A DNA stretch of 64,000 nucleotides from Symsagittifera roscoffensis (taxonomy: Eukaryota; Xenacoelomorpha; Acoela; Convolutidae). The notes beneath the pieces were generated by a model. The model was not told the origin of the DNA, did not search any database, and was given only the letters and a program-made list of their open reading frames with translations. Position numbers and translations under genes: made by a program. The stretch is taken from NCBI RefSeq assembly GCF_963678635.1, contig NC_087063.1:42422759-42486758 (forward strand). Reading direction: 5' to 3'. Shown one piece after another: positions 47,711 to 57,943 of this stretch (position 1 is the stretch's first letter; the number at the start of each line of letters is the position of its first letter).

Positions 47711-50700
47711 CCATCTACACAGTAGAGGTTTTCTGAGCAGACTCAGAGATCCTACAACAGCAGAGAACGCTGTATGGCCAGCGATAAAAGACATCCTTGA
47801 GTCGATGGGTGAAGTGGTGGATGCGACGAAGGAGGGGTCATTCAATAAAGTGGCATTGAGAGTAGTATTCGCGTTGTCTCCAGGATATGCACATCTCCCG
47901 GATGGACTGAAATTCGTGTGTGCAATTGTGGCCTTACTCTCGGAAGGAAAATATGATGTGATCATATCAGCTCCGAATCACCTGATAGAGATGGAGAATC
48001 TGAGGCCACTTAAGTCTGAACTGCCTGCAGTATGGTCAGATATCTCAAACGCGATGAGAGGATTCAAGGACCACGCGCTACACATGTTAGTGTTGGACGA
48101 AGTGCTGGGGTTACAACTGTCCAATTTCAGTCGACAACTCAAACTGAAACCGGGAATAGACGACGACCATCGAGTGATCACGGCAATGTCCAACGACTTA
48201 TGGTTCCGAGCAATGGAAGTGGCAGGTGAAGAGACAAGAAGGAAAAATTCACTGGAGACGAGAGCTCATCTGGAGGCGATGGTTCTGAGAACCAAGCCGG
48301 AAGCCAACAAGTGGCTACACCTGAACCCTAGAGTAGCGGCATTGGGTGCAGATGCTTTTGAGCAAGGCCCCGTGATGATCACGAAGATGCATGCCTACTT
48401 GTTGAAGGAGGTGAACCTGGCGGAAAATGCCGGAGAAAAGACCGCTGAGTTTGTGAACAGAATGTGTCAGATTACTCTGGAAACCTTCTGGACCCAGGCA
48501 GTGAAAGGACAGGAGGGCTTTGAAAGGACAGACAGCATGCTAGAAGGGTTGGGAGCCGGATGGACCGCGTCCTTCTTGGCAAAAGTTTACCCGAAAGTCT
48601 CGCACTATTTGATAAAGGAATTCCTCCAAGCAGTAGTGAGAGTGTCGATAGTGGAATTAATAGCCTTGTTCGTGACATTCGGAGCGGAGAGTTTCGTGAA
48701 AGGACCGGCGATGCTGCTCACCGATGGAATTCAGAACCTGCGGCTAGACGGACTTCTGACATTGATTGCAATTACTCACGGAAATTTGGGAGGACTAATG
48801 GAACTGGCACGTTGTCCAGAGCAGATGAAAGAGAGAGTGAGGAACTTGGATATGAAGAAATCCACGGACTCGTGGAACAAGATAAGAGACCTGAGACACA
48901 CTCTTATCCAGTATCTCTTACAACAAAATCGCTTTGGAACGGGAGAAGACGAGACGATTGAAAGAGAGGAAGATGTTAGACGACATGTTGGAGGCATGCC
49001 ACTGTTAACTGATCTGAGCTTGGCTATGAGAACCGATCCCTTGGCGCTGATCAGAGGAGTCACGGAGTTCGTGACAGTGATCTATGGACCAGCAGTCACG
49101 TTTGCATTCCCTGACGTTAAAGTGGAAGCATATAGGAGGTCGGTGCTGCACCTGAACCTCATATCGGCAGTGGACGGTAGTACACTGAACTGGTGTGAGC
49201 AGCACACATTACGGGAGCTCATGAGTGAAGATCTGTTATTTGCGAAAATATCGGAGCCAGAGATGACAGTCATCAATTTTGACGACCACTTCCGTGATCG
49301 CATGGGAGAAGTAGAAAGAGGACACATCGAGGTGTTTCCAAGGCTTTGGAATCTGAGACCCTATGATAAAATGAATGGTGAAATAACCAGAGTGCCTCGT
49401 CTCACTGCAGCATATCACAAAGTGAGAGAAGAGACGAAGGACTGGGGCGATTACAAGAAGCTGCCGGAGGCAATCTCTGAATTCCCTCTGATAAGAAGGA
49501 TGTTGCTCGGAGCAGTCTCCGTGGTACAGACTCCTAGATTGGGAGCATTCGAAGCCAATGAAAGGAGAGTAGGGAATTTCGTGGGAACGATGGATCCATA
49601 CTTTGTAGGGAGAAATGCCGCCGTGTTACAGTACACACAATTTGCATACACGGATCAAGCGACGAGAAGGCGAATAAGCAACGCCGCGACTCCCAAGCCT
49701 GGAAAATTTGATGAGGAATGGAAGGAATTAGGCTTAGCTCCGATGAGAATGAGAGGCAGGACCGAATTGCCTGAAGCCTCAATAATCCTGACCAGTGTGA
49801 AGAAGGAGATGAAAGTGGGAGGAATATTGCAGACGAGAACTTTCCTAGCACCCTTCGGCTGCGAAGAAATCAAAGTGGTCCATGGAGAAGAGGAAGATAA
49901 ATCGGCCGGTACATTGCTCATACCGAGATTCCAGGAAGAAGCCGACAATGACAAACAAGGACCATCGAGCTCGAACAAGGATAAGTCTGAAGGAAATGAC
50001 GGACAGTGTGGAAGCCGTCAAACCGAAGAACCCATGCAACAAGATCAAGCTGGTGGGGAAGACGACAGGGCATCGACAGGAGGAACATCCAGCCTGGATT
50101 TCAATATCTTCAGTGATCTTGAGAATAATGCAGACACGTTGGAAACGACTGAGCCAGCGGATGAAGGCATCTCGACACTGGAGCCTCCGTCAGCCTTTAT
50201 GGAAATGAAACGGAATTTGCCGGAGAGCAGCTCTCCTGGCAATTCAAGAAATAACGACCAGAGAATCCTCATGGAATCACCTCGGAGGAGAAGAATAGAG
50301 GCCTCAGCCAGAGTACCTTTCTTGGGAACGCTGTTCGAAGAAGAATGGGAAGTACATCACCGAGACCACGAGAGTAGGACGGGATGCAAACTGGACAGAG
50401 TGGCGTTCATGGAAGAAGTCTGGACCGTGGTTCAAAGCTATGGGACCCAGTCTATTCTAAAAACGGGTCTCAACCAACCCTTGATGAGAGAAGTGCTTGA
50501 CAAGCTTGATGAGTGTGAAGGGAGACTGAGTGAGTTGTTGATCGACTCAGCCACTGATGAGAGTGAAGCGAATTCTCCCATCAAGATGACACCGCAGGAC
50601 CATGAAGGAGAGGTGGTGTATCTGTCAAGAACCAGGAGAGGGACGATGCGATCAAAAATGGTGATTGATAAAATCAATGCAATGAAAATGAAGTTAGGCA

Positions 50701-52784
50701 GCAGAGTGATGCCGAGCAGAGTTGAAAAGACGAAGGTGGATTCAGAAATATCGATGAAAGCTGGTAACTCAGCGAAAAGGAAACGAGTTGAGGAGGTCAT
50801 GGATTTGGGGCATGGTGATTATCAATTGTCTGGCACAGATAGAATATTAACTGATATAGCGATGGTGCCACCCATTCTCATGGCGGGGATAAAGTCAACC
50901 GGTTATAAATCCAAAAGGAGTGACCGCACTCTGACTGGAGCAACCTTAGAAATGGAAATACTCAGCCAATGTGGAGAGAGCAAAATGAAAGACTTCAAGC
51001 CATCTCCCATGAATCATGGAAAGGGACGTGTCGCAGGACAACTAACACCAGTGGAATACAACCGACTGACAGTGTCGGAGACTGTGTCGATAGATGAACC
51101 CACCGGTGGATACATGGAGATGTTGGAATACCGAAACTCGGCTAGAGGGTATGTGATGGCCCTGGAAGACAAAAAAGCCATGGAGGGTTATCTGGAAACG
51201 ATGTTGCAAGGCACCACCCTCAAGCAGAAGGCGCACGGGACTTTGGCGTCGTCTGACATACAGGCGGAAACGATCGAGCAGTTAGTGAGCCTTCCATGGA
51301 AAGCAGTAGTGTTGAAGTATTTCGAAGAAGAAATGAGGACTACGCCAAGAATACATGCTATCGTGGCAGTACCTTACGTAAGAACAGAGTTACAACTGAG
51401 GTTTGCCTGGTGCATGATGGGACTAACTCGCGAAGAGTATGATTCAGAAGAAAGGAAGAGGTCAAAAGAAGAGAAGGTTTTCCTTATGACGAATCTGAGG
51501 GATCTGATAGTCCAAGAGGGAGCAGCAGTAGCGTGTGCGAAGCGGAGAGACGCTCTCTGTTTCATTCGATTCCTGATAGAGCAGATTTCAGTACCTGCAT
51601 TAAGCACTTGTGTTAAAATGTTGAGGGAAGGCGATGAGCGAACGAAAGCCTTATTCTTGCTAGCACTGCTGGATATGCAGCGAAGTAAACCGATGAGGGT
51701 GAACATGAAAGAACCTGAGGAGTTGGAACCCATGAAAAAGATACACGAAATCAGGAGATTCTCAATCAAGGAGCTGAGACTCACTAAAAAATCTATGGGA
51801 GCATTGCCGAAATCCAGTGAATACTGTGGACCGATCAAGAAGAAATCGTATGGCTACGTATCCGGGATCATAGGGATCGCGTACAATCCTTTCCTGAGTG
51901 AAGACATACGCGATTGCTTCTTCGATTATGAGCAGGTGGTGTTGCTAAGATTCTGGACGTCCAGAATTGTAACGATTAAGAGCGTTAACAATCCACAGGC
52001 CAAATTGGGACTGGTCTTGGAAGAAGAGGTGACTGCACCTTCAGTACCAAAATCTGACAAAAGAGTGGAGTTTGGGTTGGGATTCTCAGATGAATTACTG
52101 AGAACGAGCTTGATGACAGTGTGGGAATTGATGAGGCCATCATGGTGTCCTAGTCCCAACGCTGATTCAATATTACGGGCGACACAAGACGTGCAGAGGG
52201 AACTGAATGCAGACTGTAACCTGCGTGACCTCAACATCATATATAATGTGATGATAACAGCCTCTAAGAGCAACGGAGAAGATAAAGTGGAGTTGCCTGG
52301 CTGGGGACCAGAAGACTGGGTCAAACCTGGTAGCTGTCTGGCGGAAGTCTGTGGACTGGAGGGTCACGTTTGTGGAGGTTTGGACTGTGTGAGGACCCTG
52401 GAGAAACAACACAAGCAATTGGCGGTATTGTTTGGAAATGTAGTGATGAAAGCTAGAACAGAAACAGAACTGATAGCAGATTGCCATGGAGGAACCGATG
52501 TGAATCTAGTGACTGCACTAGGATTCTACAGCATGTTTGGTTCTTTAGAGTCACTATTGAATCTGGAACAGAAACATGAGGTGGTCACAGCCATCAGTGT
52601 AGAAGTATTCCCAGGAGTTCTGCAGACTGAACAGAAATACATAGGGAAATGGAGGGAAGCAATCGAGACAGAAATGAACATCAGACACAGTGTAGACCAT
52701 CAGGAGCACGATATTTGGTGGGTTCAATGTTGGCTCCAATGTGCAGGATCAGATATCCTGTACATTTCGTGGCTGTGGACGTGA
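47655..52784 (+). pseudogene. ORF3: ~1,700-codon open frame of unknown function
   Basis: The frame opens after a TAG at 47652-47654 and has no ATG before TIVFAGINDHLHSRGF, so it most likely continues ORF2 after a frameshift; a separate protein cannot be excluded. FAGIND resembles the Gly-x-Asn-Asp block of SGNH enzymes and may be a second, degenerate domain. The rest is long, mixed alpha/beta in composition, with an acidic low-complexity linker at about 49930-50280 and a C4H-type cluster at 52335-52388 (CLAEVCGLEGHVCGGLDC). No transmembrane segment typical of Env is evident. The second copy keeps the same protein in homologous blocks, including the Cys/His cluster, so the frame was under selection. 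From about 52690 the register is lost through small deletions, revealed by comparison with copy 2. Confidence 0.75.
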
Positions 52785-53794
52785 AGAGTACAAGAACGAT
52801 CGTGGATCAAGCCTTCTCAGTGCCGAAGTGTGTGAGATTGGCGAGAATGTCTGAAAAGTCTTACGAGTTACTATGTAAGATGTTCTCAGCAGTTCCGGAG
52901 AGGACCAAAGAAGAATTGGAGTCAGTACTAGGAAAGAAGTTCATGGGATATGTGAGTGGGAACTTCAGTGACTTTGAGAGACAGAAACAGAGAGGATCAA
53001 CTGTCACAGATTACAATGCAGTAGATGAGAATGATGAAGTCCACCGAGTGATGATGGAAGTGGAACCATTGCTGGAAGCTTCGGGAAAACGTAATTGGAG
53101 GAGCATCATGTTGACGCATGACGAGTTTCCTTGCCACTGCTTGCTGCAGACCTGGTGGTATCCCAAGCGTAGTAATCTGATGTTGAGCTGGGACTCTGGA
53201 GAGCTGCTCTCCATGGGCTTACCAGATTCATCACAGCCCGTACCGATAGTGATAGTGGGAGTTATGATGGCGATACGATGGCTGGAAGCTCATGTGAGAG
53301 AAAATAACAGACAGGAGGCACCGACGAGAGAACAGTTGCGGAAATTAGATTGTCTAAAAGATTTAGATCTTTTTGAGACAATGTGCAAAGTTCTAAACAT
53401 TCCGATGGAAGTGAAGAAGATATGGGCAAGAAAACGATTGATGCCATGGTTCAGAGCTAACATGACTGCATGGTTGTACGAGTAGGCGAAAAAGCATATG
53501 TCGAAGCATGGCAGGGTGTACAGTGAATATCAGCTGGACATTGGGGCAGGAGCTTTCAAGCGAGCTCTCGTGACTCATCGGAATGCAGTGACCACCGCTG
53601 TGAAAAGAATTTCCAGGACGAGTGAACGTAGTGGAAAGGAGAAGGCAGAGATGCTGAAAGAAGATTTGGAGAGAAACGTCTCCACAACAGCTTCTGCAGG
53701 AACAGAGAATCTAACGTGGATCCCCTACCTTGTTGTAAACAGAGGGTGGAAGAGCAGAAGTGTTGGAGGACGGCTTCCAGCAGCGTCAGGATAG
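52690..53794 (+). pseudogene. ORF3, C-terminal part, with an in-frame TAG
   Basis: This frame continues ORF3 after the shift: GARYLVGSMLAPMCRIRYP, then YELLCKMFSAVPERTKEELE, MLTHDEFPCHCLLQTWWYP, and an Arg/Lys-rich helical end. In copy 1 a TAG at 53483-53485 interrupts it after AWLYE; copy 2 has a Tyr codon (TAT) there and reads on through YAKKHMSKH. After the TAG the same frame stays open to 53794. Copy 1 lacks about 16 bases at 52690-52705 relative to copy 2, which accounts for the frameshift. Confidence 0.75.
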
Positions 53795-54376
53795 CTAACG
53801 ACGTGTTACAAGATACGGAAACTGAGAGTGCAGAGTCAGTATCACTGGAGGAAGAGATGGAACATTGACGGATGACCGAAAGACAAGATGAAAAAAGAGA
53901 TGAAATTAGAAGAATTTAGAGGTTTTAGAACTTCTAAACGACGAAAAAAGAAGAAAACAAAGGAGTGATGAAGAAAAGTTAAAACTCAGAATTGTTTATG
54001 TGTGTGAAAAACTCAAGTGAGAAACCAAGCAACCAAGTTGTAATTGAAAACTGAAACATTAAGTTGAGTTTTGAAATTGTTGCAATTATAGATTTGCATT
54101 TTGATTTTAGTTGAAGTGGCTTTAGAGACACTCACTTACTATTTATTTAGGAAGGCTTAAGTGAAGGAGTATATTTAAATATTCCAGCCTGCATGGCTGT
54201 TTTTAACCAGCTAGGAGAACTGATCACTTTGTGGTGACATGGAAGGCTTGAGTAATCTCTCGAAGAGGGAGATTGTTTCATTGTTCTTTCTAACCACAGA
54301 GTTTCTTAGTTTTAGTATTCAGGACAATAACAAGCAAGATTTCCGAAGGGAAAAGCGTAGTAGGATAATTTTAGCT

Positions 54377-54408
54377 TGTTGGTTGGCAGGACTGTCCTGC
54401 AAGCCAAC
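54377..54408 (+). other. conserved hairpin in the 3' UTR
   Basis: GCAGGAC-T-GTCCTGC (54386-54400) is a perfect 7-bp inverted repeat, extended imperfectly by GTTGG on the left and CCAAC on the right. Copy 2 keeps it at 60873-60887 (minus strand) as GCAGGAC-C-GTCCTGC, also flanked by GTTGG and CCAAC, although the neighbouring bases have changed. Confidence 0.55.
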
Positions 54409-54667
54409 ACCTTTTAAATCTAAGAGAAAAAGTTTTAATCGGGACATTGACATTGGAAGTCAGAAAATATGTTTTATCTTAAGTCATATCCTCAATGTGC
54501 AGATTAATGAGAGAGTTTGAAGGCTATAGTGATGTAGTATGATGCCATTTGTATTCTGCAGTGAGTCGATGTGACGTGGATAAAAGTAATTTCGTGCATT
54601 TTGTAAATTCTGTTCGATGACACTGTAACCATTTTACGAACATTGCGTGATTCAATGAGGACATTGA

Positions 54668-54686
54668 CCGGACTGTCCGGGGAGTA
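54668..54686 (+). other. candidate polypurine tract
   Basis: GGACTGTCCGGGGAGTA ends directly at the 3' LTR, where second-strand priming should start. It is only partly purine. The copy-2 counterpart ends with CTGGGAGTA. Confidence 0.45.
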
Positions 54687-55585
54687 TGTGACATTCGATC
54701 AGAATGTGAAAAATGCAATCTCTGCAGAGTTCAAATTTTTAGCAGCGAGCCTTCCGGATTGATGATTATTAAGAACTAAGAACGTTATTGGAACGATTGG
54801 CCAAACGGTGAGGGCTGGAATATTCTGGTATTTTAAAATTTCAAAAATTCGAATTATGACGTCATATTTCTGAGAAACGTCAGAAAAGGCCATTTTGGCT
54901 GAAACAAGAAAGAAAAACAGAACAACTACGAAATCGAGATTGGAAAACGACAACGAGTTGCAGGAATAGCAGTGAACACTCCGAGTTGCAACTATTGTGC
55001 CGCTACAATAGTTGCAAGGCCGTTGCGAACAACGGTGAAGGGTGGAGGACAGCCTTCCGGGTTAAGAAGAAATCAAGATTAGCGAGCTTGATTCAGTGGA
55101 TTCAAGAATCCGGAAGGGTTTCGGGACTGAAACTTTTAGCCTGTTATATAGACTTTTAGCTTCTTGTCATGTCCTGACTTGAATTTAATTAACATCTAGA
55201 TTCATTTTGATAAGGATGAGAAGCTAGGAGTTGGGGGAAAGGGTTGATCCATCTTCGATGGAGATGATGATTTTTATCTACTGAACAAAAACAATAGTAA
55301 TATAATAAGTAGTAGCCCTGTTTTTAGGAGTGACCTCGTGGTCTGGGGATACTGAGACCCAGCCATGAGCTCACTATTTCTGCATGTAATCTAGTTAATT
55401 TGAGTGTTTTGACCGAAGCCGAAAGCAGTAACGTTTTTGTCGACCCGATGTTAGAAAGACCACCGAAAAGTACTGGCTTGGTAGAGACGGTGAAAAGCAT
55501 GCAAAGCTCTGTTTAGACGTTAGCCAGTCGTCTTAAGACTTAGTTTTGTCTTCCGTCGATATGTATCTTCCGGGCGAATGTTACA
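54687..55585 (+). repeat. 3' LTR of copy 1
   Basis: The 899-bp sequence matches 31163-32082 with about nine substitutions and a 21-bp deletion. It begins TGTGACATTCG and ends CGAATGTTACA. The LTR hairpin lies at 54985-55016. Confidence 0.93.
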
Positions 55586-55609
55586 AAGAATCAACTGTTT
55601 AACTTTTTT

Positions 55610-55819
55610 TCAATTAATCAGAAGGTCGACAGTATCATAGTAACCGAGGTTACAGTCAGGAGAACCTTCATCACAATCTACGAAATTTTTCCATAAAACT
55701 GTCTTTATTCTGTTATTGCTTGTGCTTGTGGAGACAACGGAGGGGTTCTCATCGTCCTTAGGAAAAGCTTTGTAACAAACTACACCATTCTTTCTTACAA
55801 TGCAGACTATTGCATTGGT
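55610..55819 (-). CDS. possible terminal exon of an unrecognised gene
   Basis: On the minus strand the frame is open from 55819 to a TGA at 55612-55610, about 69 codons without an ATG. The composition is protein-like and unlike the surrounding DNA, for example WKNFVDCDEGSPDCNLGYYD, with several Cys. An AG at 55808-55807 could be the acceptor. The stop lies 24 bases from the end of the 3' LTR. I do not recognise the protein, and a chance frame remains possible. Confidence 0.35.
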   Translation of the reverse strand, partial: TNAIVCIVRKNGVVCYKAFPKDDENPSVVSTSTSNNRIKTVLWKNFVDCDEGSPDCNLGYYDTVDLLIN

Positions 55820-55913
55820 TTATCAATTTATTCCGGATATCGTAATCATGTCTTTCTTCTTGTTTACAACCCCCCTATTAAATCTGCATGGTGGCGTGTC
55901 ACGGGGCCGATTA

Positions 55914-56008
55914 CCCGGATAGCCGAAAAATAAATTCGTTCCCGGATAGCCGAAAAATAAATTCGTTCCCGGATAGCTTAAAAATAAATTCGTTCCCGGA
56001 TAGCCGAA
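55914..56008. repeat. 27-bp minisatellite, 3.5 copies
   Basis: The unit CCCGGATAGCCGAAAAATAA plus ATTCGTT repeats at 55914, 55941 and 55968, with a partial copy at 55995. The first two units are identical; the third changes CCG to TTA. Confidence 0.9.
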
Positions 56009-56039
56009 ACTTTGGATCTACTTATCAATTACCCCCTCC

Positions 56040-56340
56040 CTTCTACCCCCCTTACACGATTCTTAATGGGGGGGGGGGGAGATTCGTTACTAGGTACCAT
56101 AGGAGGGAATACTGAAGAGATCCTACAAACTAACTTAAAAACATTGTTTTCTTATTTCGAATACCCTTTTTCTCTACCCCCCACCTCCACCCATACCCCC
56201 CTCCCCCCCCCCCACACACACACACACACGCGCTTAGTCCGTTCATTCTTCCTTCCCACTCCCTTCCCCTCCTCCCAATTACCCATAACTCCTACGCAAA
56301 TTTACCCCACCATTCCCCCCTCCCGACAAACAAAAACTAT
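56040..56340. repeat. G/C-run and CA-rich simple sequence
   Basis: The stretch contains a run of G near 56068-56079, several runs of C (about 56200-56212) and an (AC)n tract at about 56212-56229. No gene is supported. Confidence 0.7.
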
Positions 56341-56482
56341 TAAGGGCCCCCAACCGAAATTAAAAATGATTATAATGTTAATGCAGGCGCGTGTTCCCAT
56401 TTGAAATTAGCATATATTGAAAAAATTCAGGGTTTATCTGAAAATGGATACATGAAACATACCGAAGAGGGAACCTTTGGTT

Positions 56483-56846
56483 CAGGGGCGGATCTAGGAT
56501 TTTCTCGACGGGGGCTGATTTTCAAAAAAATCTTTATTTTAGGTCAACCGAATTGATTTTTCGAGCTCTCCCTAAGCACGCTTTAGTCTCAGTTCTGCCG
56601 AATTTTCTGCGCTGCAGGCAAAATTTTGAAAAAACAGTCCAAAAAGGCATTTTTAGGCACTTTTTGGAAAATTTTGATAAATATATTGGCGCCAAAGGCG
56701 CCTTTAGAAAAATTTTGGGGTGGGTCGACCAAAAATGGATTTTTTAAAAGTACCAAAGGGGGGGGGGGCGACACCTTCGGGTCGGCAGGGGGTCGAATCC
56801 CAGAAAAGCGTCCGCCAAAACCCCCTCCCACCTAAATCCGCCCCTG
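56483..56846. mobile_element. hAT-type MITE (364 bp) with 8-bp target duplication
   Basis: The ends are CAGGGGCGGATCTAGG and, inverted, CAGGGGCGGATTTAGG: 15 of 16 terminal bases agree. CTTTGGTT flanks both sides (56475-56482 and 56847-56854), the 8-bp target duplication of the hAT superfamily, whose ends typically start CAG. No transposase is encoded. The frames inside are artefacts. A related but less clear segment follows at about 56860-56955. Confidence 0.88.
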
Positions 56847-57475
56847 CTTTGGTTCTGTAGCGGATTTAGGGGGGGTCGAATCCCTTTTTTGAAAATCCCC
56901 CCTCGAGAAATTTCTCTGCTTTGGTTGTTGAAGGGGTCAAATCCCTGTAGTAGTCGGGTTTTTGCTGTTAATTAAATCTAATTCAATGAGAGTAAAAGTA
57001 TTAGCCAATCAAATCTCTTAAAAATGTTCGGAATTTTGTTAGCAATAACAGGCTGCCAAATGTTTTGTCCAATCAAAATGCGCCTCAATTTAGTGAACAG
57101 TTTTCTGATTTAATTTGAATAAAACCGGAGGTTTTTAGTTTTTTCGGTTGTCCCGGAATGCGGCTCCGTGGGTACGCTCAGGGATCAAAAAAACAATAAT
57201 TGTTTAGGGCCATTATGGCCATACCATACCATACAATAATTGGAGGGCGCTTATATTATTAGGGCAATAATTTATGAAAAAAATATTCCATATCAATCCA
57301 TCATTGTGCAATTATGGAAACCGAGCTGTGCAGTTTTGTTTACTGAGTATTTACTGTGTAAACATATTTACTGCGTAAACATACACTATTTACTGAGTAA
57401 ACATACACTAATCCGATTAGCTGGCCGCTGAATGTTGTCATTGTACTTATTGTCGTTGGATTTCAGTGTGTTGCC

Positions 57476-57694
57476 ATGGTTTCCAACAAGCAGATGTGTG
57501 AACTGTTCTTCACCAATGCTGGTGACAAAACTTTCAAATGCAATTTGCGTTCCAATTTTTACAAACAGGACACTACAAAGGGCAACTTAGTTATTCACAT
57601 GGAGAAAGCACATCCAGACTGGAAATCACTCTGGTTCCGCGACACTCAATTTTCCAGTTACGCCAGGAGCAGGGATGTAAAAAAATATATTTAA
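57476..57694 (+). pseudogene. BED-type zinc finger fragment
   Basis: The ATG at 57476 opens 72 codons. FKCNL, TTKGNLVIHMEKAHPDW and the His-X4-His spacing match the BED finger of hAT transposases and ZBED proteins, which bind DNA. The second Cys of the Cys-X2-Cys pair is Arg (CNLR), so zinc binding is probably lost. The frame runs out into AT palindromes and no catalytic domain follows. It is best read as a transposase remnant. Confidence 0.5.
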
Positions 57695-57732
57695 ATATAT
57701 TTTTTCAAAAAAATAAATATATTTATTTTTTT
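57680..57732. repeat. two adjacent perfect 26-bp AT palindromes
   Basis: 57680-57705 and 57707-57732 are each a perfect palindrome of A and T only, separated by one C. They could extrude as cruciforms. Similar AT words continue to about 57770. Confidence 0.85.
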
Positions 57733-57943
57733 GAGGAGAAAAATGAATATAAAAATATATTTAAATGTTTCATGGCTTGCCCAATTTGTATTTAACGCAA
57801 TAGCCCTCGAAGCAGTCTGTCTACTCGCCGTTGAAATTTTCCAATTGCTTGCATACTTAATAAGCAGCAATTAAAATGCGGAAGTCACTTACTCCTTTTT
57901 CTCATGGGGCTGACTTCATATTTTTTCAAGATCGTCAGAAAAA

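Larger units (their letters stand above)
53795..54686 (+). other. 3' untranslated region of the element
   Basis: This stretch is AT-richer than the ORFs. A 93-codon frame at 54239-54520 exists, but its counterpart in copy 2 is out of frame, so I do not call it a gene. A hairpin lies at 54386-54400. The region is conserved in copy 2 at the nucleotide level. Confidence 0.6.
31163..55585 (+). mobile_element. giant Ty3/Gypsy-like LTR retroelement, copy 1 (~24.4 kb)
   Basis: Direct LTRs of 920 and 899 bp bound the element, starting TGTGACATTCG and ending CGAATGTTACA, which form a near-perfect terminal inverted repeat. Order inside: primer-site candidate, 2.9-kb leader, gag, protease, reverse transcriptase, RNase H, integrase with GPF module, macro-like domain, SGNH-hydrolase ORF, a ~2,000-codon unknown ORF, 3' UTR, 3' LTR. 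By eye the LTRs differ at about nine bases plus one 21-bp indel, so the insertion is fairly recent. The coding part has five in-frame stops and several frameshifts, so it is inactive. The flanks share only AAG (TAAG on the left, AAGA on the right), so no clean target duplication is visible. The coding strand is purine-rich and more GC-rich than the flanks. Few LTR elements reach this size; plant Ogre and planarian Burro elements do. Confidence 0.92.

Noticed and set aside
54239-54520. 93-codon ORF after ORF3
   Set aside because: The matching sequence in copy 2 is out of frame and has stops, while the hairpin within it is kept, so the DNA is conserved as UTR.
31155-55590. A target-site duplication for the giant element
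   Set aside because: Only AAG is shared at the two edges, too short to claim; a recombined or eroded site is possible.
56786-56895. tRNA-like B-box words (GGGTCGAATCCC, twice, the second followed by a T run)
   Set aside because: No A-box or cloverleaf can be drawn around either; they belong to the MITE and its neighbouring relative.
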